A stretch of DNA of 64,000 nt from Natrinema sp. DC36 (GCF_020405225.1 NZ_CP084472.1:3596001-3660000), one strand, 5' to 3'. Positions 17,236 to 26,290 are shown, counted from the first letter of the stretch. Program-made: numbers and translations. The notes: generated by a model not told the origin, from the sequence alone.

Positions 17236-18432
17236 ATGGACTTTAGCGAACCGTCCGAAGCCGTACAGATCAGGAAGGCCCTCGACGACTTTATCGACCA
17301 GGAAGTCGCGCCGCTCGAGAACGAGTACGATCAGTTCCTCGGCGCGGACTACGAGAAGGAGATCGTCGACGACGACCATCGACAGGTCCCCGAGTACCGA
17401 AATATCGTCGAACAGATTCGACAGAAATCGGTCGAAGCGGGCTTCTACGGGATGACGATGCCCGAGGAGGTCGGCGGCGGCGACATCGACATTCTCACGC
17501 GCGCCATCGTCGGGGAGCACATGTCGAACCGGCCGCCGGGCTTCCACAGCGCCATCTTCGGCGGGGCCGGCGGACCGACGCCCATCCTGCTCGAGTGCGA
17601 CGAGGACCAGCGCGAGGAGTACCTCGAGCCGCTTATGGACGGCGAGATCACTACTTGCTTCGCGCTCACCGAGCCGGGTCACGGCAGCGACGCCCACCAC
17701 ATGGATACCAGCGCCGAGAAGGACGGGGACGAGTGGGTCATCAACGGACAAAAGTGTTTCATCACGAACGGCCCCTACGCCGACTTCACGATGGTGTTCG
17801 CACGGACGAGCGGCGAGGACGGTGACCTCGAGGGGATCACGTGCTTCCTCGTCGACGACGACAACCCCGGCTTCGAGGTCGGCACGATCCACCGCGCGAT
17901 GGGGATGACGCCCGGAACCCACTCCGAACTCTACTTCAACGACTGTCGGGTCGGCGAAGACCAGGTACTCGGCGAGGTCGGCCACGGATTCCAGGCGGCG
18001 ATGAGTTGGATCGGCGGCGGGCGGATCAACATCGCCGCGGGCTCGGTCGGCACCGCGCAGTTCCTGCTCGACATGTCCGTCGAGTACGCGCGCAACCGGG
18101 AGACGTTCGACAAACCGATCGGCCACCGGCAGGGGGTCTCCTTCCAGCTCGCCGAACTCGCGACGGACATCGAACAGGTCCGCCAGCTCTACCGGTACGC
18201 GGCCTGGAAGATGGATAACGGCGAACGCGCGCGCAAAGAGGAGTCGATGGCGAAGCTCCGGGGCGCGAAACTCGCCAACGACGCGGCCGACATCGCGATG
18301 CAGGTCCACGGCGGCGCCGGCTACATGAAGGAGCTCCCGATCGAGCGCAACTATCGCTCGGCCCGCGTCTTCCGCATCTTCGAGGGGACCGACGAGATCC
18401 AGAAGCGGACGATCGCTCGGGAACTCATCTAA
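17236..18432 (+). CDS. acyl-CoA dehydrogenase
   Basis: A 398-residue FAD-dependent dehydrogenase forming 2-enoyl-CoA. The N-terminal helical domain, the middle beta domain with CFALTEPGHGSDA and KCFITNGPYADF, and the C-terminal helical domain with VHGGAGYMKELPIERNYR are all present. The catalytic Glu is kept in RIFEGTDEIQ. I prefer the Met at 17236 (MDFSEPSEAVQ) because a TATA-like element fits it; the ATG at 17224 adds four residues. A metallo-hydrolase follows after 6 bp, so the two are co-transcribed, probably under control of the divergent IclR protein. Substrate chain type is unknown. Confidence 0.95.
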   Translation: MDFSEPSEAVQIRKALDDFIDQEVAPLENEYDQFLGADYEKEIVDDDHRQVPEYRNIVEQIRQKSVEAGFYGMTMPEEVGGGDIDILTRAIVGEHMSNRPPGFHSAIFGGAGGPTPILLECDEDQREEYLEPLMDGEITTCFALTEPGHGSDAHHMDTSAEKDGDEWVINGQKCFITNGPYADFTMVFARTSGEDGDLEGITCFLVDDDNPGFEVGTIHRAMGMTPGTHSELYFNDCRVGEDQVLGEVGHGFQAAMSWIGGGRINIAAGSVGTAQFLLDMSVEYARNRETFDKPIGHRQGVSFQLAELATDIEQVRQLYRYAAWKMDNGERARKEESMAKLRGAKLANDAADIAMQVHGGAGYMKELPIERNYRSARVFRIFEGTDEIQKRTIARELI

Positions 18433-18438
18433 CTCCCG

Positions 18439-19437
18439 ATGGACGACTCGACGGAGCGGGGACCCGAGGCCGCGCCGACCCGCGTCACGCGGCTCGACTT
18501 CGACATCGAGTGGCCGCCGAAACACGCCGCGGCGTACCTGCTCGAGGAGCCGGCGCTCACCCTGATCGACACCGGCGATCCGGAGGCGCCTGCAGAAGCG
18601 ACGATCCGAGAGGAACTGGCCGCAAAGGGGTACGACCCCGCCGACGTCGAGGCGGTCGTCGTCACGCACCCGCACAGCGACCACATCGGCCAGGTCCCGT
18701 TGCTGCGCGAGGCCGGTGCGACGGTGTACGCCCCCCGGCCGGTCCTCGAGCAACTCGAGCGCGAACCCGACGATCTCGCGGCGGGTGTTCGCCAGATCGG
18801 CCGGTCCGCGGGCTACCACGGCGAAGCGATCGAGCGGGAGGTCGAGCGCGCCAGGTCCTCCCTCGAGCGCAACCGCCGGTTGCTCGCGCCCGAGGAGACC
18901 GTCCCGTTCGAATTCGGCGAGCCGTTCGTCGTCGCGGGCCGCGAGTTCGAGGCCGTCCACACGCCCGGCCACCAGATCCACCACGCGAGCCTCGCGACGG
19001 AGCTGAACGGCGAGCGCGCCCTGTTCAGCGGCGACGCGCTCATCGAGCCGTTCCGACCCGGCGCGATCCACGTCGGCCTCGATTTCGGGGCCTACGAGGC
19101 CGTCGACGCCTTCCACGCCGCGATGGACCGACTCGAGGGGCGGACCGTCGATCGCGTCTTCCCCGGGCACGGCCCGATCTTCACCGAGTACGAGCGCGCG
19201 ATCGACACCACTCGATCCTCGCTCGAGGAGCTGACGGGGGAGACGTTCGAAGCGGTCGCGGCCGTCGGGCCCGCGACGCCGGTCGAAATTACCCGGAACC
19301 GCACTGGTGAGTTCCGCCATCCGGCCCAGTTGCTCGACACGCTCGGCGCGCTCGGCACGCTCGAGACGCGAGACAGGATCGAGTACGAGGACCGCGACGG
19401 CGTCCGCTACTACTCGGTCAGAAAGGCCTCGCCGTGA
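18439..19437 (+). CDS. metallo-beta-lactamase-fold hydrolase
   Basis: A 332-residue MBL-fold protein with THPHSDHIGQ (the HxHxDH metal site, near residue 75), TPGHQIHH, FSGDAL, and VFPGHGP. This is the thioesterase/glyoxalase II-like layout, followed by a C-terminal helical domain with a winged-helix-like end (LLDTLGALGTLETRDRIEYED). It starts 6 bp after the acyl-CoA dehydrogenase stop, so it is in the same transcript. A role as acyl-CoA thioesterase or lactone hydrolase in the same pathway is inference. Its last 28 bp overlap the convergent LLM gene. Confidence 0.92.
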   Translation: MDDSTERGPEAAPTRVTRLDFDIEWPPKHAAAYLLEEPALTLIDTGDPEAPAEATIREELAAKGYDPADVEAVVVTHPHSDHIGQVPLLREAGATVYAPRPVLEQLEREPDDLAAGVRQIGRSAGYHGEAIEREVERARSSLERNRRLLAPEETVPFEFGEPFVVAGREFEAVHTPGHQIHHASLATELNGERALFSGDALIEPFRPGAIHVGLDFGAYEAVDAFHAAMDRLEGRTVDRVFPGHGPIFTEYERAIDTTRSSLEELTGETFEAVAAVGPATPVEITRNRTGEFRHPAQLLDTLGALGTLETRDRIEYEDRDGVRYYSVRKASP

Positions 19438-20399
19438 TCGAGCGGGAGGACGACCCGATCGGCGATGCCGCCGTAGACGGCCTCGGCCTGAGAGAGTAAC
19501 TCTTCGGGCGGCGCTTCGATCGCGAACGTCGCCACCATCTCGTCGGTGACGAGGTCGGTCATCTCCTCCCAGCGCTGGTCCCTCGAGAGGTCGTGTAGCT
19601 CCTCGCCGACGGAGCGCCAGCCGTGGTGGGCGAGCACGTCGTGGTAGGTCCGGGTGCTGCCGTAGAAGGCGATGCGTCGGCGCACCTCCGCCCGCGATCG
19701 CTCGCGTTCCTCCTCGGTGTCGCCCGTCACGACGAACGGGCTCGCGGAGAGCGACACGTCCTCGAGCGAGCGGTCCTCGCGGTCGGCCCCCTCGGCGACG
19801 GTCGGTGCGATGACCTCGTCCGTGTAGCCGGGGGTGTTGAACGGGTGCATCGCCAGCCCGTCGCAGAGTTCGCCCGCGAGCCGGATGTTGTACTCGTTGA
19901 CGCCCGCGATGTAAATCGGGACGTCGGGATGGTCGATCGGTCCCGGATTGAAGTTGTCCGTCATGAGCGAAAACGAGTAGTGCTCGCCGTCGTAGTCCAG
20001 TTCGGCCTCGCCCTGGAAGACGTCGAAGATGTGCCGGAGGGACTCGACGACCTCCCGCAGTCGGGGTCCCGGCGACGCCCAGTCCACGCTGAATCGGCGC
20101 TCGTTGTGGCCCTTGACCTGCGTGCCGATTCCGAGCGTGAACCGGCCGTCGGTATACTGCGCGAGGTCCCACGCGGCGTACGCGAGCGCCATCGGACTGC
20201 GGGTAAACGACAGCGCGATGCGCGTCCCCTGCTGGATCGTGTTCGTCCGATCCGCGATCAGCGGGTGGGGGAGAAAGGCGTCGTTGTCCATCTCGGGCGT
20301 CCAGACGCCGTCGAATCCGAGGGTTTCGGCGCGTGCGGCGGCCGCGCCGGAGTCGGTCGACAGTCCGGGCACCATCGCGTCAATGCGAAGATCTGACAT
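19410..20399 (-). CDS. LLM-class (luciferase-like, F420-type) oxidoreductase
   Basis: A 329-residue TIM-barrel flavin/F420-dependent oxidoreductase. The N-terminus has AARAETLGFDGVWTPEMDND, the middle has DGRFTLGIGTQVKGHNERRFS (the characteristic LG(I/V)G cofactor segment), and the C-terminus VYGGIADRVVLPLDHG. In this branch F420 is the usual cofactor, and haloarchaea make F420. It may oxidise alcohol or reduce enoyl substrates; no partner decides it. It overlaps the convergent MBL gene by 28 bp. Confidence 0.9.
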   Translation of the reverse strand: MSDLRIDAMVPGLSTDSGAAAARAETLGFDGVWTPEMDNDAFLPHPLIADRTNTIQQGTRIALSFTRSPMALAYAAWDLAQYTDGRFTLGIGTQVKGHNERRFSVDWASPGPRLREVVESLRHIFDVFQGEAELDYDGEHYSFSLMTDNFNPGPIDHPDVPIYIAGVNEYNIRLAGELCDGLAMHPFNTPGYTDEVIAPTVAEGADREDRSLEDVSLSASPFVVTGDTEEERERSRAEVRRRIAFYGSTRTYHDVLAHHGWRSVGEELHDLSRDQRWEEMTDLVTDEMVATFAIEAPPEELLSQAEAVYGGIADRVVLPLDHGEAFLTE

Positions 20400-20480
20400 A
20401 CTCGATGCTCGACGTGACGGGGCTTCAATCTATGGCCGCGTTTCGCGACCGTAACGGAAAACGGAGCGCCGATTTTCGGC

Positions 20481-21419
20481 TCAGACGACGCGGTTCTCGA
20501 GGCCCTCGCCCTCGCGGAACCGATCGTAGTTTCGCAGGAAAACGTCGGCGCAGCGCTCCCAGTAGTGGGGGGTACTGCCGGCCATGTGCGGCGTCACCAG
20601 CACGTCGTCGCGGTCCCACAGCGGCGACTCCTCGGGCAGGGGCTCCTCCTCGAAGACGTCCAGCGCCGCCCCGCCGAGTTCGTCGGCCTCGAGCGCGTCG
20701 ACGAGCGCGGACTGGTCGACGACGCCGCCGCGGGCGATGTTGACGAGTACGGCGTCGTCCGAGAGCGCCGCCAGCGCGTCGGCGTCGATCAGCCCCCGCG
20801 TTTCGTCGGTCAGCGGACAGGCGAGCACGAGGTAGTCGCTCCGGGCCAGGACCGACTCGAGCCCGTCAGTGCCGTAGATCTCGTCGACGCTGTCGGGCGC
20901 GTCGGTCGGATCCCGTTTGGTTCCGATCACGCGGGCGTCGAACGGCCGGCAGTAGTCGGCGACTTTCGAGCCGATCGCGCCGACGCCGACGATGCCGACC
21001 GTCCGATCGCCGAGTTCGCCGCCCGTGTACCGGTCCCACTCCCGGCGGTGCTGTTGTGCGACCGCGCGATCGAAGCACCGCTCGAAGTGGAGCAGGTAGC
21101 CGAGCACCTGCTGCCCGATCGGTTTCGCGTGGATCCCCGAGACGCTCGTTAGCGCCACGCCGTGGTCGGCCAGCGCGTCGTGGTCGAAGAAATCGGTGCC
21201 AGCGCTGAGCGCCTGCACCCACTCGAGATCGGCGGCCGCCTCGAGCACGTCGTCCGGCAGCCGATGCGTGACGAGCACGTCGGCGTCGTCGACGGCCCCG
21301 AGCAGTTCGTCCTCGTCTTCGACGTGCTCGAGGTCGATATCGGGCCGGCGCTCGCGGATCTCGTCGGTCAGGATCTTCCCGCCGCCCGAGAGAACGTACG
21401 GTGTGACGATGACTCGCAC
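20481..21419 (-). CDS. D-2-hydroxyacid dehydrogenase
   Basis: A 312-residue NAD(P)-dependent reductase of 2-keto acids, of the phosphoglycerate/glyoxylate reductase family. It shows GIVGVGAIGSKVADYC in the Rossmann fold (near residue 145), catalytic Arg in NIARGGVVDQSALVDAL, a Glu in FEEEPLPEESPLW, and His in VLVTPHMAGSTPHY. A 2-keto acid reductase beside CoA ligase genes is unusual but uninformative. It follows the acyl-CoA ligase stop by 3 bp on the same strand and is therefore probably the second gene of that operon. Confidence 0.92.
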   Translation of the reverse strand: MRVIVTPYVLSGGGKILTDEIRERRPDIDLEHVEDEDELLGAVDDADVLVTHRLPDDVLEAAADLEWVQALSAGTDFFDHDALADHGVALTSVSGIHAKPIGQQVLGYLLHFERCFDRAVAQQHRREWDRYTGGELGDRTVGIVGVGAIGSKVADYCRPFDARVIGTKRDPTDAPDSVDEIYGTDGLESVLARSDYLVLACPLTDETRGLIDADALAALSDDAVLVNIARGGVVDQSALVDALEADELGGAALDVFEEEPLPEESPLWDRDDVLVTPHMAGSTPHYWERCADVFLRNYDRFREGEGLENRVV

Positions 21420-21422
21420 GGG

Positions 21423-22997
21423 TTACTGATCCTCCGATTCCTCACGGTCTTCGAGCCTGTACTTCTGAATCTTCCCCGAGGTCGTCCGCGGGAGTTCGTC
21501 GATGAACTCGACCTCGCGGGGGTGTTTGTAGGAGGCGACGTTGTCGAGGAAGTACTCCTTGATCTCCTCTTCCGTGACGTCGACGCCGGGCTCGACGTTC
21601 GGGACGGTGACGACGTAGGCCTTCGGGACCTCGTTCCGGCGCTCGTCGGGGATCCCCACCACCGCGCCCTCGGCGACGGCCTCGTGTTCGGCGAGGAGTT
21701 CCTCGAGTTCGCTCGGGTAGATGTTGTAGCCGGCGGAGTTGATCATGTGCTTCTTCCGGTCGACGATCTCGTAGTAGTTGTCCGCGTCCCGGCGGGCGAT
21801 GTCGCCGGTGCGGAAGAAGCCGTCCTCGGTGAACGCCTCCTCGGTCGCCTCGGGCATGTTGTGATAGCCCTTCATCACCTGCGGGCCGCGGACGAGGAGC
21901 TCCCCTTCCTCGCCGATGCCGACGGTCTCGCCGCTGCCGTCGACGATGATCGCCTCGGTCATCCGCGTCGGCTGCCCGATCGTTCCGTGGCGCAGGCCGA
22001 ACGTCGAACCGCTCTGGGAGTGGGTCGCGCCGTTCGTCTCCGTGAGCCCGTACCCCTCGCTCATCTCGACGCCGGCGGTCTCCTCGAACTCCTCCTGGAC
22101 CGCGATGGACATCTTCGCACCGCCCTCGCCGGCCGACTCGAGGCTGGTGAGGTCGTACTCGCCGAAGTGCTCGCTGTTGATCATGTCGACGTACATCGCG
22201 GTGACGCCGACGTAGTGGGTGATTCCCTCCTCCTCGATCAGTTCCATGGCGGCGTCGCCGTCCCAGTTGGCCGCACTCCGGAGGTAGACGCTGCCGCCGC
22301 GAATCAGCGGCTGCCACGCGGTGTGGGTGAAGCCGGTGATGTGGTACAGCGGCAGCCAGACGAGGCTCCTGACGTCTTCGTCCTCGAGCGCCTGCTCCTG
22401 GGAGAGGACCGAGAACGTCTGCGCGCGGAAGTTGCGGTGTGTGAGCTGGACCCCCTTCGGTTTCCCCGTCGTCCCCGAGGTGTAGGGCAACAGCGCCACA
22501 TCGTCGTCGGCGCGCTCGACGAACGTTGCCTCGCCGCGGACGTCGTCGAAGGCGCGGAACTCGTCGGTCTCGGTGCCGACCGAGATGACGACCGGATCCC
22601 ACTCGATTTCGGCGAGCGCCTCCTCGAGGAAGGGCTCTAACGCCTCGTGGGTGAGTACGGCCGACGCGTCGGTATCCTCGAGCTGATAGGTCAGCTCCCG
22701 CTTGCGGTACTGGGGATTGACCGGCGAGACGATCACGCCGGCCTTGAACGCGCCGAGCGCGCCGAGCAGGTACGGCGGGCAGTTCGGCAGGTACTGCAGG
22801 AGGACGTCGCCGGGTTCGATCCCGAGGTCGGCCAGTCCACCGGCAAAGCGCGAGCTCTCGGTCTTGAGATCGTCGTGGGTGAGCGTTTGTCCATGATACT
22901 CGATCGCCTGCGCGTCACCGTGGAGCCGGGCGGTCTCGTCGTGGAGTCGCGCGACGTTCCCCTCTCTGGAATCCTTGCTAACACTTGCCAAGTCCAT
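21423..22997 (-). CDS. acyl-CoA synthetase (AMP-forming)
   Basis: A 524-residue adenylate-forming ligase that activates a carboxylic acid to its CoA ester. Core motifs: LLPYTSGTTGKPKGVQLTH (P-loop-like A3), GYGLTETNGA (A5), FRTGDIARRD (A7), DRKKHMINSAGYNIYPSE (hinge A8) and the catalytic Lys in TTSGKIQKYRL (A10). I chose the Met at 22995-22997 (MDLASVSKD) since a TATAAAA box is centred 26 nt upstream. It heads an operon with the 2-hydroxyacid dehydrogenase and is divergent from the thiolase-like gene. The ANL family is certain; acid specificity (medium/long chain or aromatic) is not. Confidence 0.95.
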   Translation of the reverse strand: MDLASVSKDSREGNVARLHDETARLHGDAQAIEYHGQTLTHDDLKTESSRFAGGLADLGIEPGDVLLQYLPNCPPYLLGALGAFKAGVIVSPVNPQYRKRELTYQLEDTDASAVLTHEALEPFLEEALAEIEWDPVVISVGTETDEFRAFDDVRGEATFVERADDDVALLPYTSGTTGKPKGVQLTHRNFRAQTFSVLSQEQALEDEDVRSLVWLPLYHITGFTHTAWQPLIRGGSVYLRSAANWDGDAAMELIEEEGITHYVGVTAMYVDMINSEHFGEYDLTSLESAGEGGAKMSIAVQEEFEETAGVEMSEGYGLTETNGATHSQSGSTFGLRHGTIGQPTRMTEAIIVDGSGETVGIGEEGELLVRGPQVMKGYHNMPEATEEAFTEDGFFRTGDIARRDADNYYEIVDRKKHMINSAGYNIYPSELEELLAEHEAVAEGAVVGIPDERRNEVPKAYVVTVPNVEPGVDVTEEEIKEYFLDNVASYKHPREVEFIDELPRTTSGKIQKYRLEDREESEDQ

Positions 22998-23019
22998 GGT
23001 GAATGCCACCACGGAATGC

Positions 23020-23026
23020 TATAAAA
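23020..23026 (-). promoter_or_regulatory. TATA box of the acyl-CoA ligase
   Basis: TATAAAA on the plus strand (TTTTATA on the gene strand) is centred 26 nt from the ATG at 22997, an excellent match for a leaderless haloarchaeal promoter. Confidence 0.65.
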
Positions 23027-23264
23027 TAGTATCTATGTCTGGCAAGAGATCGAGTCCCAGTTCACCAGTCCGTTGTCTCACACCGACTCGCCGCTTACCA
23101 ACGGTGTACGCGTCCGGCACTGTCGCGGCGTCGTCACGTGTCGCGCTTCCAACCGATCACGCGACTCGAGAAACGCGCACTGTGGTACCGTCCACCACAA
23201 ACTATTTGCGTTCGGTCGAGATATCGGATATCGATGACACGATCCGCCGGACGGAGGAACACCT

Positions 23265-24413
23265 GTGGCTGAACCGATCCTTGCGGGCGTCGCCGAGAGC
23301 GAACTCGGCGAGACGCCCGACCGGAACTGGCTCGATAACGCGGCGATCGCGACCGTTCGCGCGCTCGAGGACGCCGGCTGCTCCCTCGCGGACGTCGACG
23401 GCGTCGCGGTCGCGGGCGGTAACGACTACATGCCCGCGCTGGTACTCTCGGAGTACCTCGATCTGGACGAACCCTCGTTCCTCGAGGGGACCGAGATCGG
23501 CGGCTCGTCGTTCGAGCACTTCTGCGGGCACGTTCGCGACGCGATGACCCGCGGCGAGGCCGACGTGGTGGTCGTCGCCTACGGCTCGACGGGCAAGACC
23601 GGCCCCGGTCGGGATCGGTCGCTCGAGGAGACGCATCCCGTCGACGGCTTCGTCCGCCCGACGGGGCTGTTCCGGCCGCCGGGGGCCTACGCGATGGCCG
23701 CTCGCCGGCACATGCACGAGTACGGGACGACCGAAGAGCAGCTCGCGGAGGTCGCCGTCTCGACCCGCGAGTGGGCATCGATGAACCCCAAAGCGGCGCA
23801 GCAGGATCCGATTACTGTCGACGACGTCCTCGAGTCTCGACAGATCGCCGAGCCGTTCAACTTGCTGGACTGCTGTCTCGTCTCGGACGGCGGTGGCGCG
23901 GTCGTCCTCGTGAGCGAGGAAAAGGCCCGGGAACTCGGCGTGCCGGAAATCGCCGTCGCGGGCGTCGCCTCGACGAGTACCCACCGTCAGGATATCAGCG
24001 AGATGCCCGACATGACGACCACCGGTGCGGCGGTAACGGGACCGAACGCGTTCGCGCAAGCGGGAATTACCCACGACGACGTCGACGTCGCCGAAATATA
24101 CGACTCGTTTACCTACACCGCCTTAGTCACCCTCGAGGATCTGGGCTTCTGCGAGAAGGGAGCGGGCGGCGAGTTCGTCTCGGGCGGGACGACCGCCCCC
24201 GGCGGCGAGTTGCCGATGAACACGCAGGGTGGCGGGCTCTCCTACTGCCATCCCGGTCATTTCGGGATCTTCGTCCTCATCGAGGCCGCGCGCCAGCTCC
24301 GCGGCGACTACGAGGGCGACCGGCAGGTCGACGACGCCGAAGTGGCGGTCGCCCACGGTACCGGGGGCTTACTTTCCTCGAGCAGCACCGTCGTCTTACG
24401 GAGGGAAGCATGA
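23265..24413 (+). CDS. thiolase-like (SCP-x/Ltp type) protein, likely retro-aldolase or thiolase
   Basis: A 382-residue thiolase-fold protein starting at GTG. It belongs to the non-canonical SCP-x/lipid-transfer branch: a TQGGGLSYCHPG loop replaces the usual NGGAIALGHP, and at the position of the nucleophilic Cys (before FEHFCGHVRDAMTRGEAD) I count Gly/Ser rather than Cys by alignment to FadA. In actinobacterial Ltp2, a similar protein without that Cys cleaves steroid side chains by retro-aldol reaction and needs a DUF35 partner. Here a DUF35 gene overlaps the stop by 4 bp (ATGA), so the two are translationally coupled. Whether this protein is an aldolase is inference. Confidence 0.88.
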   Translation: MAEPILAGVAESELGETPDRNWLDNAAIATVRALEDAGCSLADVDGVAVAGGNDYMPALVLSEYLDLDEPSFLEGTEIGGSSFEHFCGHVRDAMTRGEADVVVVAYGSTGKTGPGRDRSLEETHPVDGFVRPTGLFRPPGAYAMAARRHMHEYGTTEEQLAEVAVSTREWASMNPKAAQQDPITVDDVLESRQIAEPFNLLDCCLVSDGGGAVVLVSEEKARELGVPEIAVAGVASTSTHRQDISEMPDMTTTGAAVTGPNAFAQAGITHDDVDVAEIYDSFTYTALVTLEDLGFCEKGAGGEFVSGGTTAPGGELPMNTQGGGLSYCHPGHFGIFVLIEAARQLRGDYEGDRQVDDAEVAVAHGTGGLLSSSSTVVLRREA

Positions 24414-24835
24414 GCGCCCCAGTCGAGGATCGCCGCGAGTCGTGGGACGGACCGGTTCCCGTTCCGACCGGCGCGACGGTCCCCTTCTGGGAGGGGACGC
24501 TCGAGGGCGACCTGCGCTATCAGGAATGCGACTGTGGCAACCGCCAGTTGTACCCCCGGGCGGTCTGTACCGACTGCGGGGCCGAGGACCCGCCGTTCGA
24601 GGAGAGCGAGGGCGTCGGGACGATCTACACGTACACCGTCTGCCACGTCCCCGGCGAACCGGGCTTCGCCGATCGGACGCCGTACATCGTCGGCGCGATC
24701 GAGCTGGCCGAGGGGCCGCGCCTGCTCGCGCTGCTCGACGCCGATCCCGACGTCCTCGAGATCGGCGCGTCGGTCGCGGTCACCTTCTGGCGGCTCTCCG
24801 ACGAGGCGGCGATGCCGGTGTTCGTGCCGGAGTAG
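24410..24835 (+). CDS. Zn-ribbon OB-fold protein (DUF35 family)
   Basis: A 141-residue protein with a rubredoxin-like zinc ribbon (CDCGNRQLYPRAVCTDCG, four Cys near residues 40-58) and a C-terminal OB-fold (GTIYTYTVCHVPGEPGF onward). DUF35 proteins bind thiolase-like enzymes and are needed for their activity, as in archaeal HMG-CoA synthase/acetoacetyl-CoA thiolase and in Ltp2/ChsH2. It starts inside the stop codon of the thiolase-like gene, so one complex is very likely. It is a separate gene here, whereas ChsH2 fuses it to a MaoC domain. Confidence 0.92.
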   Translation: MSAPVEDRRESWDGPVPVPTGATVPFWEGTLEGDLRYQECDCGNRQLYPRAVCTDCGAEDPPFEESEGVGTIYTYTVCHVPGEPGFADRTPYIVGAIELAEGPRLLALLDADPDVLEIGASVAVTFWRLSDEAAMPVFVPE

Positions 24836-24873
24836 TCGAGTCGACGGAAAACTGGCCGCATCGTTTCGCTTCC

Positions 24874-25893
24874 CTACTCGAGATCGGCCGTCGCGGTTCC
24901 GGTCAGCAGCGTTTCACCCGCCACCGTCCGCGCCTCGAGTTCGGTCTCGATCGTGCCCGCGTTGGGGTTGACCTCGGCCACCTCGCCGGTCGCGACGACG
25001 GTGTCGCCGGGGAAGACCCGCGACTGGAACCGAACCCCGAAGCTCGAGACGTCCCGGAGGTCGAACCAGTTCGCGACGACACGGGAGGTGATCCCGGCGG
25101 TGAACATCCCCTGCCCGAAGACGCTCTCGTTGCCCGCACCCGTGGCGAACGGCTCGTCGTAGTGAATCGGGTTGAAGTCGCCGCTTGCACCGGCGTACTT
25201 GACGAACTGCTGCCGCTCGAGGTCTTCGACGACGACCGTCGGGCCGGTATCGCCGGGCTCGAGGTCGGCGACGGTACGGACGCGATCGAACTCGCCAACG
25301 GCCGGGTCGGGAGCCGACCCGGTTTCCGCGGTGCCACCGTCGGCTTCGGTCGGGTCGCCGTCGCTCGCGGTGTCGTCCGCGTCGGCCGCGCTCTCGTCGC
25401 CGTCGTCGATCGCTCCCTCGGTTTCGATCGCCGTCGAGCGGTCGGTCAGGACGAGTTCGCCGTCCGGCGTCCGGTACTCGGTCTCGAGGACGGCGAAGGT
25501 CATCGTCCCCGCGCGGCCGCCCTCGCGCTGGAAGACGTCCGCGAGGGTGGTCGTCCCCTCGAGGACGTCGCCGACGTAGATGGGGCGTTCGTACTCGTGG
25601 GCCTGTTCGCCGTGGATGACGTACTCCGGCTGGAAGGCGAGGTCGAAGCCCTTCCCGTCGACGTCGTCCGGGGTGTATCGCGGGAACCGGGCGACCTGCG
25701 TGTAGGTTAGGGGCGCTGGGACGCGGTCGTGGCCCCGTTCGGCGGCGACGGCCTCGTCGCGGAAGACGGGATCCTCGGACGTGATCGCCCGCGCGAACTC
25801 CTCGACCTTGCCGGGTTCGATACGGAACTCCTCGGCCGTGACCGTGGTGTCGCCGACCATCGCCTCGAGTTCCTCGATGGGCCTATTCGGCAT
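24874..25893 (-). CDS. double-hotdog MaoC-type enoyl-CoA hydratase
   Basis: A 339-residue protein with two hotdog folds joined by an acidic linker (roughly 160-205). The N-terminal half resembles the FAS1-like dehydratase/MaoC N-terminal domain (RIEPGKVEEFARAITSEDPVF). The C-terminal half carries the hydratase 2 motif ASGDFNPIHYDEPFA with the catalytic Asp and His, and GMFTAGITSRVV. It should hydrate 2-enoyl-CoA. It converges on the thiolase-like/DUF35 pair with 38 bp between. In ChsH1/ChsH2 two MaoC-type subunits do this step just before the aldolase, so the neighbourhood is suggestive. Start at 25893 fits the family (MPNRPIEELEAMVG). Confidence 0.9.
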   Translation of the reverse strand: MPNRPIEELEAMVGDTTVTAEEFRIEPGKVEEFARAITSEDPVFRDEAVAAERGHDRVPAPLTYTQVARFPRYTPDDVDGKGFDLAFQPEYVIHGEQAHEYERPIYVGDVLEGTTTLADVFQREGGRAGTMTFAVLETEYRTPDGELVLTDRSTAIETEGAIDDGDESAADADDTASDGDPTEADGGTAETGSAPDPAVGEFDRVRTVADLEPGDTGPTVVVEDLERQQFVKYAGASGDFNPIHYDEPFATGAGNESVFGQGMFTAGITSRVVANWFDLRDVSSFGVRFQSRVFPGDTVVATGEVAEVNPNAGTIETELEARTVAGETLLTGTATADLE

Positions 25894-26099
25894 GGTGGCC
25901 CTCCGTGGCTCGAGCGGCGGTCGTGGGCTGTTCGGTCGTCGCGTCGCCGTCCGCGGGTCCGTGGTGGCCGCGTTTCATCGCTGCTACGGTTTGTGCACGA
26001 CTGTCATAACAGTACCCCTCTCGGTCTTCCTGCGGTGACGCGTTCGCTCGATAGTGGGTTGCCGGCCGATCGACGACCGCTACAACGGTGACCAGTGTC

Positions 26100-26290
26100 C
26101 TGCTATCGCGGTAACACGGAGTAGCCACGCCCTCCCCAGCCGATTCACTCATTCACTTCGTTCATTCGTTCATCCACCGGAAGACGCTCCGCGTCTTCCG
26201 AGCCATTCGCTCACTACGTTCGCGACAACCTCGCGCAGTGTCGGCTCGCGTCTCACTCGTCGTTCGCCGCGGGCCAGCGCGCGCCACCGC
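26100..26290 (+). repeat. dispersed intergenic element, copy B
   Basis: Starts CTGCTATCGCGG, continues with GCCACGCCCTCCCCAGCC about 22 nt in, and ends with the 16-nt block CAGCGCGCGCCACCGC (26275-26290). It lies between two divergent genes (MaoC and SDR), which occupy the flanks of a 520-bp gene-free region; the remaining DNA (25894-26099 and 26291-26415) must carry both promoters. Interior words TTCACTTCGTTCATTCGTTC and a CGTCTTCC dyad are seen. Confidence 0.8.

Noticed and set aside
17170-20172. 1000-residue open frame on the minus strand
   Set aside because: Antisense to the acyl-CoA dehydrogenase and MBL genes and in another frame than the LLM gene; no domain.
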